DNA of 64,000 nt from Brachionus koreanus (taxonomy: Eukaryota > Rotifera > Eurotatoria > Ploima > Brachionidae): NCBI GenBank assembly GCA_016987375.1, contig PJRA01000549.1, forward strand, positions 1,334,973 to 1,398,972. Reading direction: 5' to 3'. The translations under genes and the position numbers were made by a program. The first letter of the stretch is position 1. Each line of letters opens with the position of its first letter. This document shows positions 11,524 to 22,484 of this stretch, piece by piece. The notes beneath the pieces are model-generated. The model saw only the letters and a list, made by a program, of their open reading frames with translations. It was not told the DNA's origin and did not search any database.

Positions 11524-13240
11524 GTTAACTTGGAGGACCATGAACGAAACAATGGCTATTTAGCATAATTTTTATTGATATTAATCAACTAATTCGGCTT
11601 TGAAAAATATCAATGCGTTTGTATTTTGCTCTAGACTGTCACTGATTGCTAATAAGTCAATGAGAGAAAAAAATTATTTAAGCAACTTGAATGATTTTAA
11701 TAATAAAAAATGAAAATCCAAAATGAAAATGCGTAGTATATAGAAAATTTTTGATTATTCTTTTTTTATTGTTGCATTCGCTCTATACTTCATTCTCTCG
11801 CTTAAGACTTCAATCCATATATTTGAAATATTATAATTTGAAATTTTCAATTCTGCAAACAATAGCTTGATAAGGAAAAAAATAAATTTCACTAGCTAGC
11901 TACATTCATTATATTGGATTTTTTGTGTAAAATCAAATTTATTTTGAGAAAAATTTTGTGCATTAAATAAAATATTTCTCATAAATTGGCTCAATGTTTA
12001 ATTTGCATAAACATTGAAAGTTACGAAAATTTGTCTGGATTTGTTTTTTTTTGTTTCAATTGAAATTATGTATGCCTACAAAATAAAAATCACACTTTCT
12101 GAAAATAAATAAATGATATTTAAAATAAAAAAAAAATTTTAAGAAACAAATTAGGATTAGGAAAAAAATTTTAATAATTGTAATCTTTTTTAGTAAACAC
12201 TTGAAAAGCGATCAATTTTTTAAAAACCTCTTAATTAAAAATAAAATTTTATTATCAAGAATTTGAAAAAAAAAGAATTTTGCTCTTTTGATAGTAAAAA
12301 AATCTGAGTCCATATAACCAAGAGGTTTAAGTGTAAGTAACACAAGCTGAGGCTTGATCCGCGCAAGGGAATAAAATAATTCAAAAATAATTCGACGAGA
12401 CGCATGTTTAAAACTCTTTCAAGAGATGAGCACTCCCAATGCTCCACAAAGAATGATTAAAAATACTTTACCTGTCTATCATTTGTCCGATTTGCAACCT
12501 AAATATTGAAAATAATTAGCAGAATATAATTCTTACTTCTTATATGTATTTTTCTCTGAACTAGATGAACGACCTCTAAATTTAATTTTTAAAAAAAATT
12601 TTTTTAAATCAAAATATTAAATCCAACAATACATTTGACCAGTAGTTTTCATAAATTTATAAGTTTCTGTTGCACACTCAAAGAACAGATGAATTTTTCG
12701 ATCTATTTTATTTGACTTATTTTTTTTAACTCTTTTTCAATGAAAATAGATTTATATTGTAAAAAAAATCAAATTTTAAAAGTATCTAATAAATTGTTTA
12801 AAATCTCAAGTCTAGAAACGTAAAAATAATATTTTTTACAAATTTTTTTAAAAGGTAGAATAAAACCTTTATCAAAAAGGAATACTTATTTTTCATTGTT
12901 TTGTGTTCGAAAATAATGATCCATCAATCATATCTTCATGATTCATTTTAAAATTTTGTAAAAGAAAATTTAAAAAATTATATAATAAAACATTTGTCGA
13001 ATCTTCAGTAAATTGTTAATGTTTCTACCAATTTTAAAATTTACAACAAGACAAAAATTATTTTAAATCATGTTATAAGTATGAAAAACAGCCAAAAACT
13101 TTATTTTGTCAAATTAAATGTTTTTAAAAATATTCTAAAAAATATGAAAGTAGACATCAAATTGTCTCAAAAATTAATTAATTTGAAATTGGGTTCCTCC
13201 AAAGAGATTTTCAAAATAAAAACGCTATGTACTTATGTAG
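11524..13240. other. Non-coding spacer, CNOT3 5' flank
   Basis: Contains the presumed CNOT3 promoter (upstream on the minus strand) and AT-rich filler. Short open frames, such as one at 12235-12447, have no recognisable protein features. Confidence 0.45.
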
Positions 13241-13400
13241 AGCCCGTATAGCCGAGTTGTTTGTGTGTTAGCCATGCAAGAAGAGGATCGAGGGTTCGAA
13301 ACCCACTGAGGTTGGAAAAATCTTCAAAATATCGCTGCAATATTTTTTCTTTACCTACTAGATTACTTGATGGGTTAAAAGTAAAAATTCTGAATGACTG
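13241..13400 (+). repeat. tRNA-derived SINE
   Basis: A polymerase III A box (TAGCCGAGTTG, 13249-13259) is followed 33 bp later by a B box (GGTTCGAAACC, 13293-13303) with a T-arm-like stem. The 7 bases that should form the acceptor stem do not pair (GCCCGTA against TGAGGTT), so this is not a functional tRNA. About 90 bp of unrelated tail follow. A second copy of similar design is at 28.7 kb. Confidence 0.65.
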
Positions 13401-14773
13401 AATTTGATGAATGGTTAGCTTTTGGATTTGTTAAAGCTCAAGATATATAAAAAATGAGGTTAATTTCTATAATTATTATCAATACAAATAAGGAAAGACA
13501 TAACGAGATTTTCATTTTTTAAGATTTTTGTTCCTTGATTTTCTAACTCTAAAATTTTTTGCTTTTTTTATTTCTAAAAATTCTGTATATTTTGAGAATA
13601 TTGTTCTAGCCTAATAATTAAAAAAAATTGAGGATATTAAACAATAATTTTTTAAAAAATTTAAATAACTTTTTAAGTCATTTCAGATCCTAAAAATTTG
13701 AATGATAGCAATTATAGAAAAAAAAAACTATAATAATAGTATTAAAAATTTTAATTGAATTGAAACGTTTATTTATTAAAAGCTATTTTTCTGTACTGTA
13801 AATTTTTAAATAATTAGACAAAAAATAAAAATTTTTTTCTTAAAATTAATTTTTTAAAAGTAATTATCAAAATTATATTTGTTAGATCATCTAACAGCAA
13901 TAATAAATATTGACGATTTAATTGAAATTTCATTGATAATGATATGTTATGTTTTGTTAACAATTTCTTAAAATTTCTTTGAGAAATTTTTCAAAGTTTC
14001 AAGTTTAAAGTTTATTTATTTTTTTCAAAAGCCGTTCAAGAATGAAAAAAAAAGCTAGTTAAGTTTTTTCACAGTGGAAAATTTTTAATATTAAGATGTC
14101 TAAAATTTTTTTTAAAAGGTAATAAATTTTGACTACACACCTAACTTTTGAGAGTTCATCTCCAAAAATAGCCTATATTGTCTTTAAACATCTTTACTAC
14201 CATCACACCTTTCAAGTTCAATTTAAAATCTACTTGAATAACATATTTGACGATCACTCATCTATCCAATTATAAGCGATTGATCACATACTTTTAACTC
14301 TAAGCTCATCATGTTTTATTCAGAATCATTAGTTTCTCTTATTAATTAATATCATTTTTGTTTTATTAAATAATGACTGTTCGAAGCGATGAGCAAAATT
14401 TGAACTTGGACCATAGCAGTTTTAATTTAGCATTCAATCTTGAAAATTGAAACTTAATTTTGTAAGTCAGATAGATCAATCCATCTACTAAAATTCGCGC
14501 TTTTCAGCTTAAAATGTCAAATCACAACAGAATTTGAGTTTATTCAGAGAAGATTATAAAATTATTTTCCATCCTTGTAGAAAATATATTTAAGCATTAA
14601 ATTTAGCATCTGTCGTATCTTCAATTTTGCTTCAAACTTTAAACTACACAAAAATACTAGAAGAGCTTTCCTTATTCTAAAATTTAAAAAAGTTACTGAC
14701 TAAAATAATTGAATCCAAAATAAACATCATGTTTAAAAAACTTTATTTCCAAAAAATTATAAATTGCTTCTAA
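13401..14773. other. Non-coding spacer, 3' flank of the adhesion GPCR
   Basis: AT-rich, no defensible gene. Probably includes the GPCR 3' UTR at its right edge. Confidence 0.45.
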
Positions 14774-17023
14774 TCAAATCGAAATTTGCTCTATCGTTGT
14801 TTGCCTAGTAACTTCAGTCTTTTTTGAATTTTCATCCAAGTCATTGCTTCCCAAAATAATTCTACATAATTTTAGACTTTCAAATTTTTTCAAAAACATT
14901 TTTCTTCTCGATTTAGATAGAATAATATAGACAAAAAAGATAAAGAATCCTTGAAAAGCATTTAATAAGCAAAAAACTAATGCCAAAGCCAAACGAATAT
15001 ATTCTCCCATATCTATTAGCATAATCAGACCCAGACTCCATGTAATTCCCATGTTTAAAAAGCTAGTGCTTACTATAACATTTTTATTTTTTGATTCCAT
15101 TTTAGTTTCTGATATTTTTCTAAATTTGCAATGTTTTTTTGTTATCAATCCAAAAATTATTAGATTGATTAGGATAATTGCTGTTAAAGGAACAACAACA
15201 CCTAATATCGCAATTTTTCCACTCAGCCAACATGTTAAATTAGGATGCTTATAAAGCTCCCAATTAATGCTTAAAACTATTGATATTGGTACCACAGGAA
15301 CACCTTTTATTAAAATTTTTTATTTTAAAAATTAATTGTAAAGAAAAATTTTACCTAACGAAAATATTGAAGCTTTGATGAAATAATTCTGGATTGTTAC
15401 AAAAACTCGGTTAAATGTAAAATACTGTAGAATTGAAATAGAAAGCATCCAGCTAAACGAGCTTAGAAGAAAATAATGTAGCAAAACTCCAATGCAAATA
15501 CATGAAATAGGATTTTTATTCCATTTTAAAAAGCTGAATATTATAAAAAATAAATTCAATAGGAATAAACTTGAACTTAAACATATAAATATTTCAATAT
15601 AATAATCAAACATAAGTTTGAATTTTTTTTCATTTGAGTTTACGCGCTGTTCAAATCGTCTTTAAAGTAATTTTAATTTTATAAACATTGATTAATAGAT
15701 TGTGTTAAAATACTTTATTTTGTCGAATAAATAAATTACAATTGTACAAAATAAGCCAACCATACTCATTGTGTTTCCCATATAGGTTAAAAATCTGAGA
15801 AAAGTGTTGCAAAATTTACAAGATATCGTCTCTGTATCTAAACTCTACAAATAAAATAGTAGTTTTTTGATTTTTAAGTGCTATTTAAAAAAATTTACCA
15901 TTAGAATTGCAAAATTGGTCAAATGATTACATTGGCAAGTATGTAAATTTTCTTTTGACAAACGATAACTGCATCCTTGAGTGTTCCACTTGGATTTTTT
16001 AAAGTCCCAGAATACGCATTGAAATTTGGCTTTTCCAGTAAAATTTTTAACACATGATTCAGTTGACTTAAAAAAAAATATTTATCTTATTTATTGCCCT
16101 TAGCTCCAAAATTCAAAGTTTAAAAGAAAAAAAAAATATAAATTAAAATTTTTCGCTGATTCAAATTAAAGCTAACTTTTAATGTTCTGAATTTGGCAAA
16201 AACAAATGTTTCTTCACTTGAAATAACTTCATTTGAGCTGATTGAAACAACGTTTGATATTATCTGACTGGAATTAATATTAGAACAATTTTCAATATTT
16301 TGAATTATTGATGAATCAAGATCAAATAGAACTGAAGACTCGTAAACTGCATAGGAAATCCGAGCCGATTCATCTTAATTTAGAAAGTTTGGCTAATTTA
16401 TTGAAATTAAAAAGTGTATTACTAAAATTAGTCAAATTGGTTAAATTCAGCTGCAAAGCTGCTGTCGCTTGAACATTGTCAGAGTCGATTAAACTATCAA
16501 TCAGATTCATCTCACTTGAGTTGACTTTTTTTACAAATCCATTTATATTTGTTTCCGATTTATTGATTTTTAAACTAAGAACACTTAAATTTTCTGTTTT
16601 AATTACATACTTTTCGGGAATAGTAGACTTAGTTATAAATCTTTCGAAGGTTTGGCTAATTCTATTTTCAAAAAAGTTTTAAATTTAATTACAAAATTTA
16701 AAATCAATTTACTTTTGGGTAGAATTCAATAGTCTTTCAGCTCTTAAATAATTCGCTTGTTCAATAACTTCGCTTAATAAAATTACAAAAATATCTGCTT
16801 CCAATTTTCCCTTTTAATAATTAATAATTTTTTTTAAAAAAGATTATAAAATTAAATTACGTACAGCATCAAATTGTTCACTTCTAGCATTAATATTGGT
16901 TATATTATTGATAAGTTCTGACATGATTTCAATATTAGCTATTGTGGAGCGCTTTTCGTATTTTTGCAAAACTGATAGTGAATAATTCATAATACTAAAA
17001 GAGTTGCTTTCTTTAACGCTGAT
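14774..17023 (-). CDS. Adhesion G protein-coupled receptor, 5' end unresolved
   Basis: Adhesion (family B2) GPCR: a GAIN domain with GPS cleavage site followed by seven membrane helices. Minus-strand exons: 17023-16865, 16810-16713, 16661-16423, 16373-16177, 16066-15899, 15844-15714, 15659-15355, 15303-14774; all GT/AG and one continuous frame of 609 codons with stop. Seen in order: helical GAIN part (YEKRSTIANIEIMSELINNI), the beta part (EKYVIKTENLSVLSLKI), the GPS motif CVFWDFKKSKW ... CQCNHLTNFAILM with the HL-T cleavage triad intact, TM1 (LTYMGNTMSMVGLFCTIVIY), TM2-3 (VLLHYFLLSSFSWML), TM4-5 (CWLSGKIAILGVVVPLTAII) and TM7 (LNAFQGFFIFFVYI). The exon at 17023 opens in phase 0 without a start, so upstream exons (signal peptide and any ectodomain) are missing; an exon at 19721-19581 is a candidate. 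Ligand and G-protein coupling cannot be read from sequence. Confidence 0.88.
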
Positions 17024-17451
17024 CTTTTCATTGATAAAAAATGTTTAAAATGAATAGAAGATTAAGAACTTGTGGAATTAATGACCAACAAGTATCGGAT
17101 CAAAGAATTTGATCAGTTACATATTAAATGAAATATATAAATTAGATTTAATTAATTTTTTGAGAAAATATGGAGACGTTTTTGCTGAAATTAAAATAAT
17201 TTTAACTTTAGAGATCAAAACTTCTTTTTACAATCTCATAGATGGATTTTTTCTTTTTGATCTTTTAAGACTTATTTTATCAACTATCTTGGAATTGTAA
17301 AATTCAATACTAATTGAACAAAAATTATTGTTTTTTTGATAAATTAACCAAAATAAAAAATTTTATAAAAAAATACAAACATAATGCGACTTTATATGCT
17401 GTATTTTTTTTAAATATAATATTTTTTTTTATGCTACAAAAAAGATAAAAC
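17024..17451. other. Non-coding, probably intron of the adhesion GPCR
   Basis: AT-rich; short open frames (for example plus strand 17109-17300) lack recognisable features. Confidence 0.4.
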
Positions 17452-18173
17452 TTAAAGCATTAATTTGATTGAATCAGGAAAAAAAGAAGAAATAGTTAGA
17501 TAGCAATTACCCAATGGAGTAAGAAAATCGATGAATCTTGATTCGAAACTTTCTCTATATTCTTCCACCAGTCTGACAACTAGTGGAACAGAATGACTTA
17601 ATCCTGTTCTGACATATCTCTCACTTAACTCAAAGAGTCGATTTGAAACTGTTAGTAGTTTAAGTTTATTGAAGGCCTCTTCGTTCATAATATTGGAGGA
17701 GATATTATATTTTAGCTTCAGAATAAATCGAACAGCTGAATTTGAATAACTTTTATTTTTTTGATGTTAATTTAAACAAGGAAAAGAATAATTCAAGATT
17801 GATCCTATCAAAGATTTTTAAAGATGACCTAATGCTTTTGGTTTTAGATTCAATTTCCTATTTGAGAATTATTTTATTAGATTAAGCCTTGAATTGCAGC
17901 GTTCTTTTAATTAATCAACTATCGGACTAAATGCAAGTTTGAGTCTAGTGTGATGCCTAAGAATTTGACTTTTTCCTCATTATTTAAGTTGTTACCTTTA
18001 ATTTTAAGGTCAAGATTGATTTTAACTTTTCTTTTTTTCTCAAAGATCATGAAAAATGACTTTTCAATAGAAATTTTTATTTTCCATTTGAAAAGCCATT
18101 TTTCAGCTTCGTTTAAGTACTTATTGATCGTGTTTTCAAGATTAAAATCTAAACTTAATCTAAACTTTAACAA
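17452..18173 (-). mobile_element. Degenerate Jockey-like LINE, RT C-terminal region
   Basis: Minus-strand translation from 18173 gives the RT thumb region (YLNEAEKWLFKWKIKISIEK, then KVKFLGITLDSNLH), followed after some stops by LKERCNSRLNLIK, a SILNYSF-like block, and then NKLKLLTVSNRLFELSERYV near 17640. That order is characteristic of Jockey-like LINE ORF2 C-termini. The copy has several stops and is inactive. A second, more decayed copy of the same region lies at 46.95-47.35 kb in the same orientation. Confidence 0.75.
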
Positions 18174-18369
18174 ACAGATAGGAAGAATAAAAGAAAAACG
18201 TTAGTTCTGAATTATGAAAGATTCTTTCACACAAGTCATGGAAGCTGAAAAAAAATTACGGAATTTTCAGATCCCTAATTGGATCGATTAGTCATTAAAA
18301 AGATTGATCCATTAAAAAGGATTACAACCTATATTGAATATGTTAGTAGTATATCAGTCCACAAAGAAT

Positions 18370-19265
18370 TGCAAAATTACTAACTGATTTGAAATCAGAT
18401 AAGTCGACTGGTCCAGATGTAATGAATCCGCACTTTTTGAAGTGCTGCGCTAGAGCAATATCGTTACCGTTATCAAAAATATATATAAACTCGCTTTTAA
18501 CAGGTGAAGTCCCTTATATCTGGAAGCATTCTATCGTTACCCCTTTGCATAAAAGCGGTTCTAAATTGGAACCCAACAATTATAGACCCGTGTCACTTAC
18601 ATCTATACCTGGAAAGGTAATGGAGAAATTAATTAGGACATAATTAATCTCGTTTATGCTGGCCAACAATCTGATTAGCCAAAAACAACATGGCTTCATT
18701 CCTAAGAAATCGTGTATCACGAATTTAATAGAGGCTTTAGATCGAATAACGGAGGCAATCTCAGGTGGTAATGCGGTTGACATAATTTACACGGACTTCT
18801 CAAAAGCGTTTGACAAAGTTGTTCACAGAAAGCTTCTTAAGAAGCTGGAAGCATTTGGTATAAATGGAAACATTCTTAAATGGTTCGAGTCATTCTTAAC
18901 GGGACGAACTCAAAAAGTGGTCTTGGGCGAGACTATGTCTACAAATCAGCCTGGGACAAGTGGTGTGCCACAAGGCTCAGTTTTGGGGCCAATTTTGTTT
19001 GTTCTTTACATTAACGACTTGACCGATGTCTTAAAATGTTTTCACTTGCTATACGCAGATGATGTTAAATTAATTGAAATAATTAAATCNNNNNNNNNNN
19101 NNNNNNNNACGTCAACATTTTCAAAAGAATTTTGGATTTTAAACTTTTTGAACGGACAATCGCAAATAACTGCTGAAGCCACTAGTTGGCTGGACGCCCT
19201 AGGGGTGTGTATAACCTTAATGTTATACAGAGCAGTTTATTATTATTATTATTTAGAAAGAAGAT
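18370..19265 (+). mobile_element. CR1/L2-type LINE reverse transcriptase with internal stop and assembly gap
   Basis: Forward frame shows RT blocks in order: [92 protein letters not shown] and [11 protein letters not shown] with the catalytic YADD intact. A TAA at about 18642 interrupts the frame between the second and third blocks. A run of N (19090-19108) interrupts it just after YADD; the sequence beyond reads quickly into a 3' end with a TTA-type tail near 19238-19255. The endonuclease domain is absent, so the copy is 5'-truncated. Confidence 0.85.
19090..19108. other. Assembly gap (N)
   Basis: Nineteen N inside the LINE; its true length is unknown, and the expected RT thumb and C-terminal region is missing here. 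Confidence 0.98.
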
Positions 19266-19580
19266 TCTAGAAAAATTCTTCTTTGTATACTTTCACCTAT
19301 CACATCTATGTTTCTTAAGTCTGATCTTAATCAATATGATAATTTCGTTATTGATGGTGACCTACAATTTACATCTTTTTCTTACATCTTTTAAATAATT
19401 TCAGTTAAAAATTAGGAACTAAATCTTATTCTTTTCTTTAATTTTAATTGTATAATTTAATTCTATTTTATAATTTTAATTTTTTTATTACTTTATCAAA
19501 AATTATTATTAGGAATATCTGTTTGCTCAATAAAAAACTATTTTGACATTAAATGATTAAAGAAATAAAATTTTTTTTAC

Positions 19581-19721
19581 CCTTTTCTGTTTCATTCTCC
19601 TAGTACAATCTATATAAGGACTTGTTTCTTTTTTTTCATTAAATTTACAGTTACTAACTACATCTTCTGACAATAGAACGTTATTTAAAACGAAAAACCA
19701 AATTGAAAAATTTATATTCAT
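19581..19721 (-). CDS. Candidate signal-peptide exon, possibly exon 1 of the adhesion GPCR
   Basis: From ATG at 19721 the minus strand encodes 47 residues beginning MNINFSIWFFVLNNVLLSED, a good signal peptide, then two cysteines, and ends at a GT donor (gtaaaaa) in phase 0. The next protein-coding sequence on this strand is the adhesion GPCR at 17023, which also opens in phase 0 and lacks a signal peptide. Between them lie only LINE insertions and one other weak exon-like stretch near 19370-19305. Linking the two is inference; it might instead start a separate, broken gene. Confidence 0.35.
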
Positions 19722-19868
19722 TTTGAAAAAAATAAATAAATAATTTTATTGTAAAAAAAAATATTAAATAAAAATAAACAACTAATTTGTTCATTTGAGA
19801 ATTCAATCTAGGTTAGAGCTATTAATTTCTTAATTCTAAAAATCAAATTATCCTGTCAAAAAAAGTAT

Positions 19869-20477
19869 TTAGCCAACTTGCTCACAAACGTTGTTTGCTG
19901 AACAAGTTAGACCCTTCCTTTTATTACAAAAGTCATTTAAACTATCACAAAAGTGTCCTTCGTAAATATAGTTCACACATATTTTCATTCTCGGATGACA
20001 AAATGAGTCTGAATTTAAATAACATAGGTCTTTTTTTGGATCACAATGAAACATATTAATTGATCTCTCACAGGCACCATTTAATGGATTACATATTTCT
20101 TTGTGAGAGCAACTTTTCTTAGAACAATAATGATTTGAAATTGCTTTTTGACAACGATTATTAAAACAATAAAGATTCTTAAGCTTGTTGCATAAAATGA
20201 CTTGTTTAAGTGGGAAATATTCTGGACATAAATCATTTTCTTCTAAGGAAGGAATACATTTCATAAAAATTGGGTTGCAATATTGACCTGAAGGGCATCT
20301 GTCTTCTAAAGTATCGCAATTTTCGTAAGCTTGCAAGGGATCATAAACACAAGCCATTTGATCAGTATTGTAATAATGATCAGCTTGACATGGATTCAAA
20401 TCACTGAAGCGAACTGTAAGTCCATCATTCGCTAAAAATTTAAGAATTATATTTAAACTTAAAAAAACGAAATTCAT
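19869..20477 (-). CDS. Cysteine-rich secreted protein A
   Basis: Single-exon 202-residue protein with an N-terminal hydrophobic signal sequence (MNFVFLSLNIILKFLA) and about 30 cysteines, arranged in repeating units of the type C-D-P-x-x-D-x-C-x-x-x-x-x-C-x-P-x-x-x-x-C. It is paralogous to the protein encoded divergently at 20.8 kb: both contain YC/FC-NP/SP-x-FM/YM-KC, LYC-x-N and end in a G-LTC/LRC-S-x-N-VC block. I do not recognise a named family; the cysteine spacing is somewhat like EGF-, dickkopf- or whey-acidic-like small disulfide domains. Likely an extracellular or surface-coat protein. It shares a 331-bp intergenic region with its partner. Confidence 0.75.
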   Translation of the reverse strand: MNFVFLSLNIILKFLANDGLTVRFSDLNPCQADHYYNTDQMACVYDPLQAYENCDTLEDRCPSGQYCNPIFMKCIPSLEENDLCPEYFPLKQVILCNKLKNLYCFNNRCQKAISNHYCSKKSCSHKEICNPLNGACERSINMFHCDPKKDLCYLNSDSFCHPRMKICVNYIYEGHFCDSLNDFCNKRKGLTCSANNVCEQVG

Positions 20478-20762
20478 TTTTTAAAATTTCTTTTTTAAAA
20501 AGATAAGATGTTTTGATATTAATGTTAAATGATTCGATTTATTTTGTCGTTTCTTTTAAAATTTTTTATTTATCATTTAAATTATTTTGAAAATAATTAA
20601 AAAAATAATTTTTCAAAAGTTTTACATTAGTAAAAAGTTCTGATTAGTATTTGGTTTGCAATATTAATTTAGCGAATATCATTCGTTATGAAAATATTTT
20701 GGAATTTATTACTAATAGAAAAGACAAAAATCAATTTGACATTTTTTACCTCATTAAAATCT

Positions 20763-20769
20763 TTATAAA
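20763..20769 (+). promoter_or_regulatory. TATA-box-like element upstream of cysteine-rich protein B
   Basis: TATAAAT about 40 bases before the ATG at 20809, at a plausible distance for a short 5' leader. In DNA this AT-rich the match is weak evidence. Confidence 0.3.
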
Positions 20770-20808
20770 TAGCTCAAATTTTACAAAGTAAAAATTCACT
20801 AAATCAAA

Positions 20809-21445
20809 ATGAATAAACTATTAATTTCAAGTAAATATTTAAAGAAATGAATACTTAGAACTAAACCTTGATTCTTTATTTTAAATAGTTTTGCTCTTTT
20901 TTGTTGGATTCAACTATTCTTCCCAAATGGTTTTTTGTCCAGAATGTGGAATCGGAACCATTTATGACTATGAAACTAACAGTTGTGTAATTGACTATTC
21001 GGCATTTAATGATATGGAATGTGATCCAAGAAATGATTTATGTGGATACGGCATGTTCTGTAGTCCGACTTACATGAAATGTATGAAAAATATGGAACTT
21101 GGTCAAAAATGTCCCGATTTTGTTGGAAATGATGTTATATCTTGCAATGCGAATCAAAATTTGTATTGTATTAATGGATACTGTTTGCCTATTTCAAATG
21201 ACGTAAATAAATGCTCCATGATTAGATGCCCACAAGGCTATCAATGTGACCCTAATTTAGGAAACTGTATTCAAATGGGAACTTATTGTAATAATGTAAT
21301 GTCTTGTCAACAAAATGAATTTTGTAACAAACATACCAAAATGTGTGAACGATACAGAAATGAAGGAGAAAACTGTCTTCAATCTGATGATTATTGCAAA
21401 GCAGGTCTTAGATGCAGTCAAGAAAACGTTTGCATTAGAGCCTAA
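20809..21445 (+). CDS. Cysteine-rich secreted protein B (2 exons)
   Basis: Exon 1 (20809-20830) encodes MNKLLIS; exon 2 (20889-21445) completes the signal peptide (ILLFFVGFNYSSQ) and the mature chain, with a 58-bp GT/AG intron. The mature protein has about 28 cysteines in the same pattern as the minus-strand neighbour (for example MECDPRNDLCGYGMFCSPTY, MKCMKN, LYCINGYC, CSQENVC). The open frame alone from 20891 lacks a proper start; joining to the short exon gives a convincing signal peptide. The pair looks like an inverted tandem duplication and may be co-regulated from the shared promoter region. Function unknown. Confidence 0.78.
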
Positions 21446-22484
21446 ACAAAATTTACAATATTTTAATTTTTATTTCAAATTTAATATTTAATAAATTTCA
21501 ACTTTAACATTCTAAAATTTGTTTTCTATCCACAAGATAATATACTAGGGATATCAGGCGGTTTGAATGGAAAATCTAAAAATTAACTTTTTGGGATTTT
21601 TTATTAGAAATCAATGAGCTGATTCTGAATATATAACTTTTTTTATATATGTGACAGTTGCTTAAGAAAATATAAGTAGTGGTAGAGCTCAAAAAAATAT
21701 AAATTTTTGAATAAAGTCACTTTGTGACCCTCTGGATCCCAAATGCCATTGACCCATCGAACAAAAAACAACTTTTCTAATGTATTGCCAGAGTAGATAA
21801 ATATACCAAAAAATCAGATCTTTTTTTCAATAGATATTTTAATTGAAAAATATAATATATCTACTAAAATTATTTTGTTTTCGCCTTGATTTTTTATTTT
21901 CAAGAATTATTTTATTTAAAATTATTCAGAGAGTTTATTTTCTGTCGAGATTTTATTTCATTATCTTATAAAAAATTTTAACATGTTATTTTTTTTTTTA
22001 AATTTTACTCATTTTTAGAAAACAAGCTAGCAAAATAAAAGTTAGAAATAACTAAAAGAAATTAAGTTGGAAACAAATGAAATTGGCTAAAAGTCCCATC
22101 GTCATTATACAAGGTAATTACATACTAATTCATTTTACAAGGTTTTGATATTCTTGCTGTGATTGTTATAGGATCCTTTCAAAGCTTAACCAAAATTAAG
22201 ATGAATTTCACAATCAATTAAGACTTGAACAGATTTTTGATATTTCTTTTTGATATTTTACTTACTTGTTCATATTTTAAATCAGTTTTTGTTTTATTTA
22301 GTACATTTTTATTTCATATAAAAATAAATTCTAAAAAAAATTGATTTTTACTTTTTCATATTTTTCCAAAATTAAAAAACATCAAAAAATTTACTGAAAA
22401 TCAAAGTTTCTATAGTTATTTGAATTTTTTTAGTGAAATTATAATAAAAATTTACTCACTGTTAAATTTAATATTAACTTTTAA
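21446..22484. other. Non-coding spacer
   Basis: AT-rich, no gene-like frames. Presumably 3' UTR of cysteine-rich protein B and the promoter of the TBC-domain gene. Confidence 0.45.

Noticed and set aside
12235..12447. A 70-codon minus-strand ORF
   Set aside because: No signal, domain or neighbour context; its composition is that of random AT-rich sequence.
13241..13312. A functional tRNA gene
   Set aside because: A and B boxes are good but the acceptor stem does not pair and the T stem has a mismatch; a SINE explains it better.
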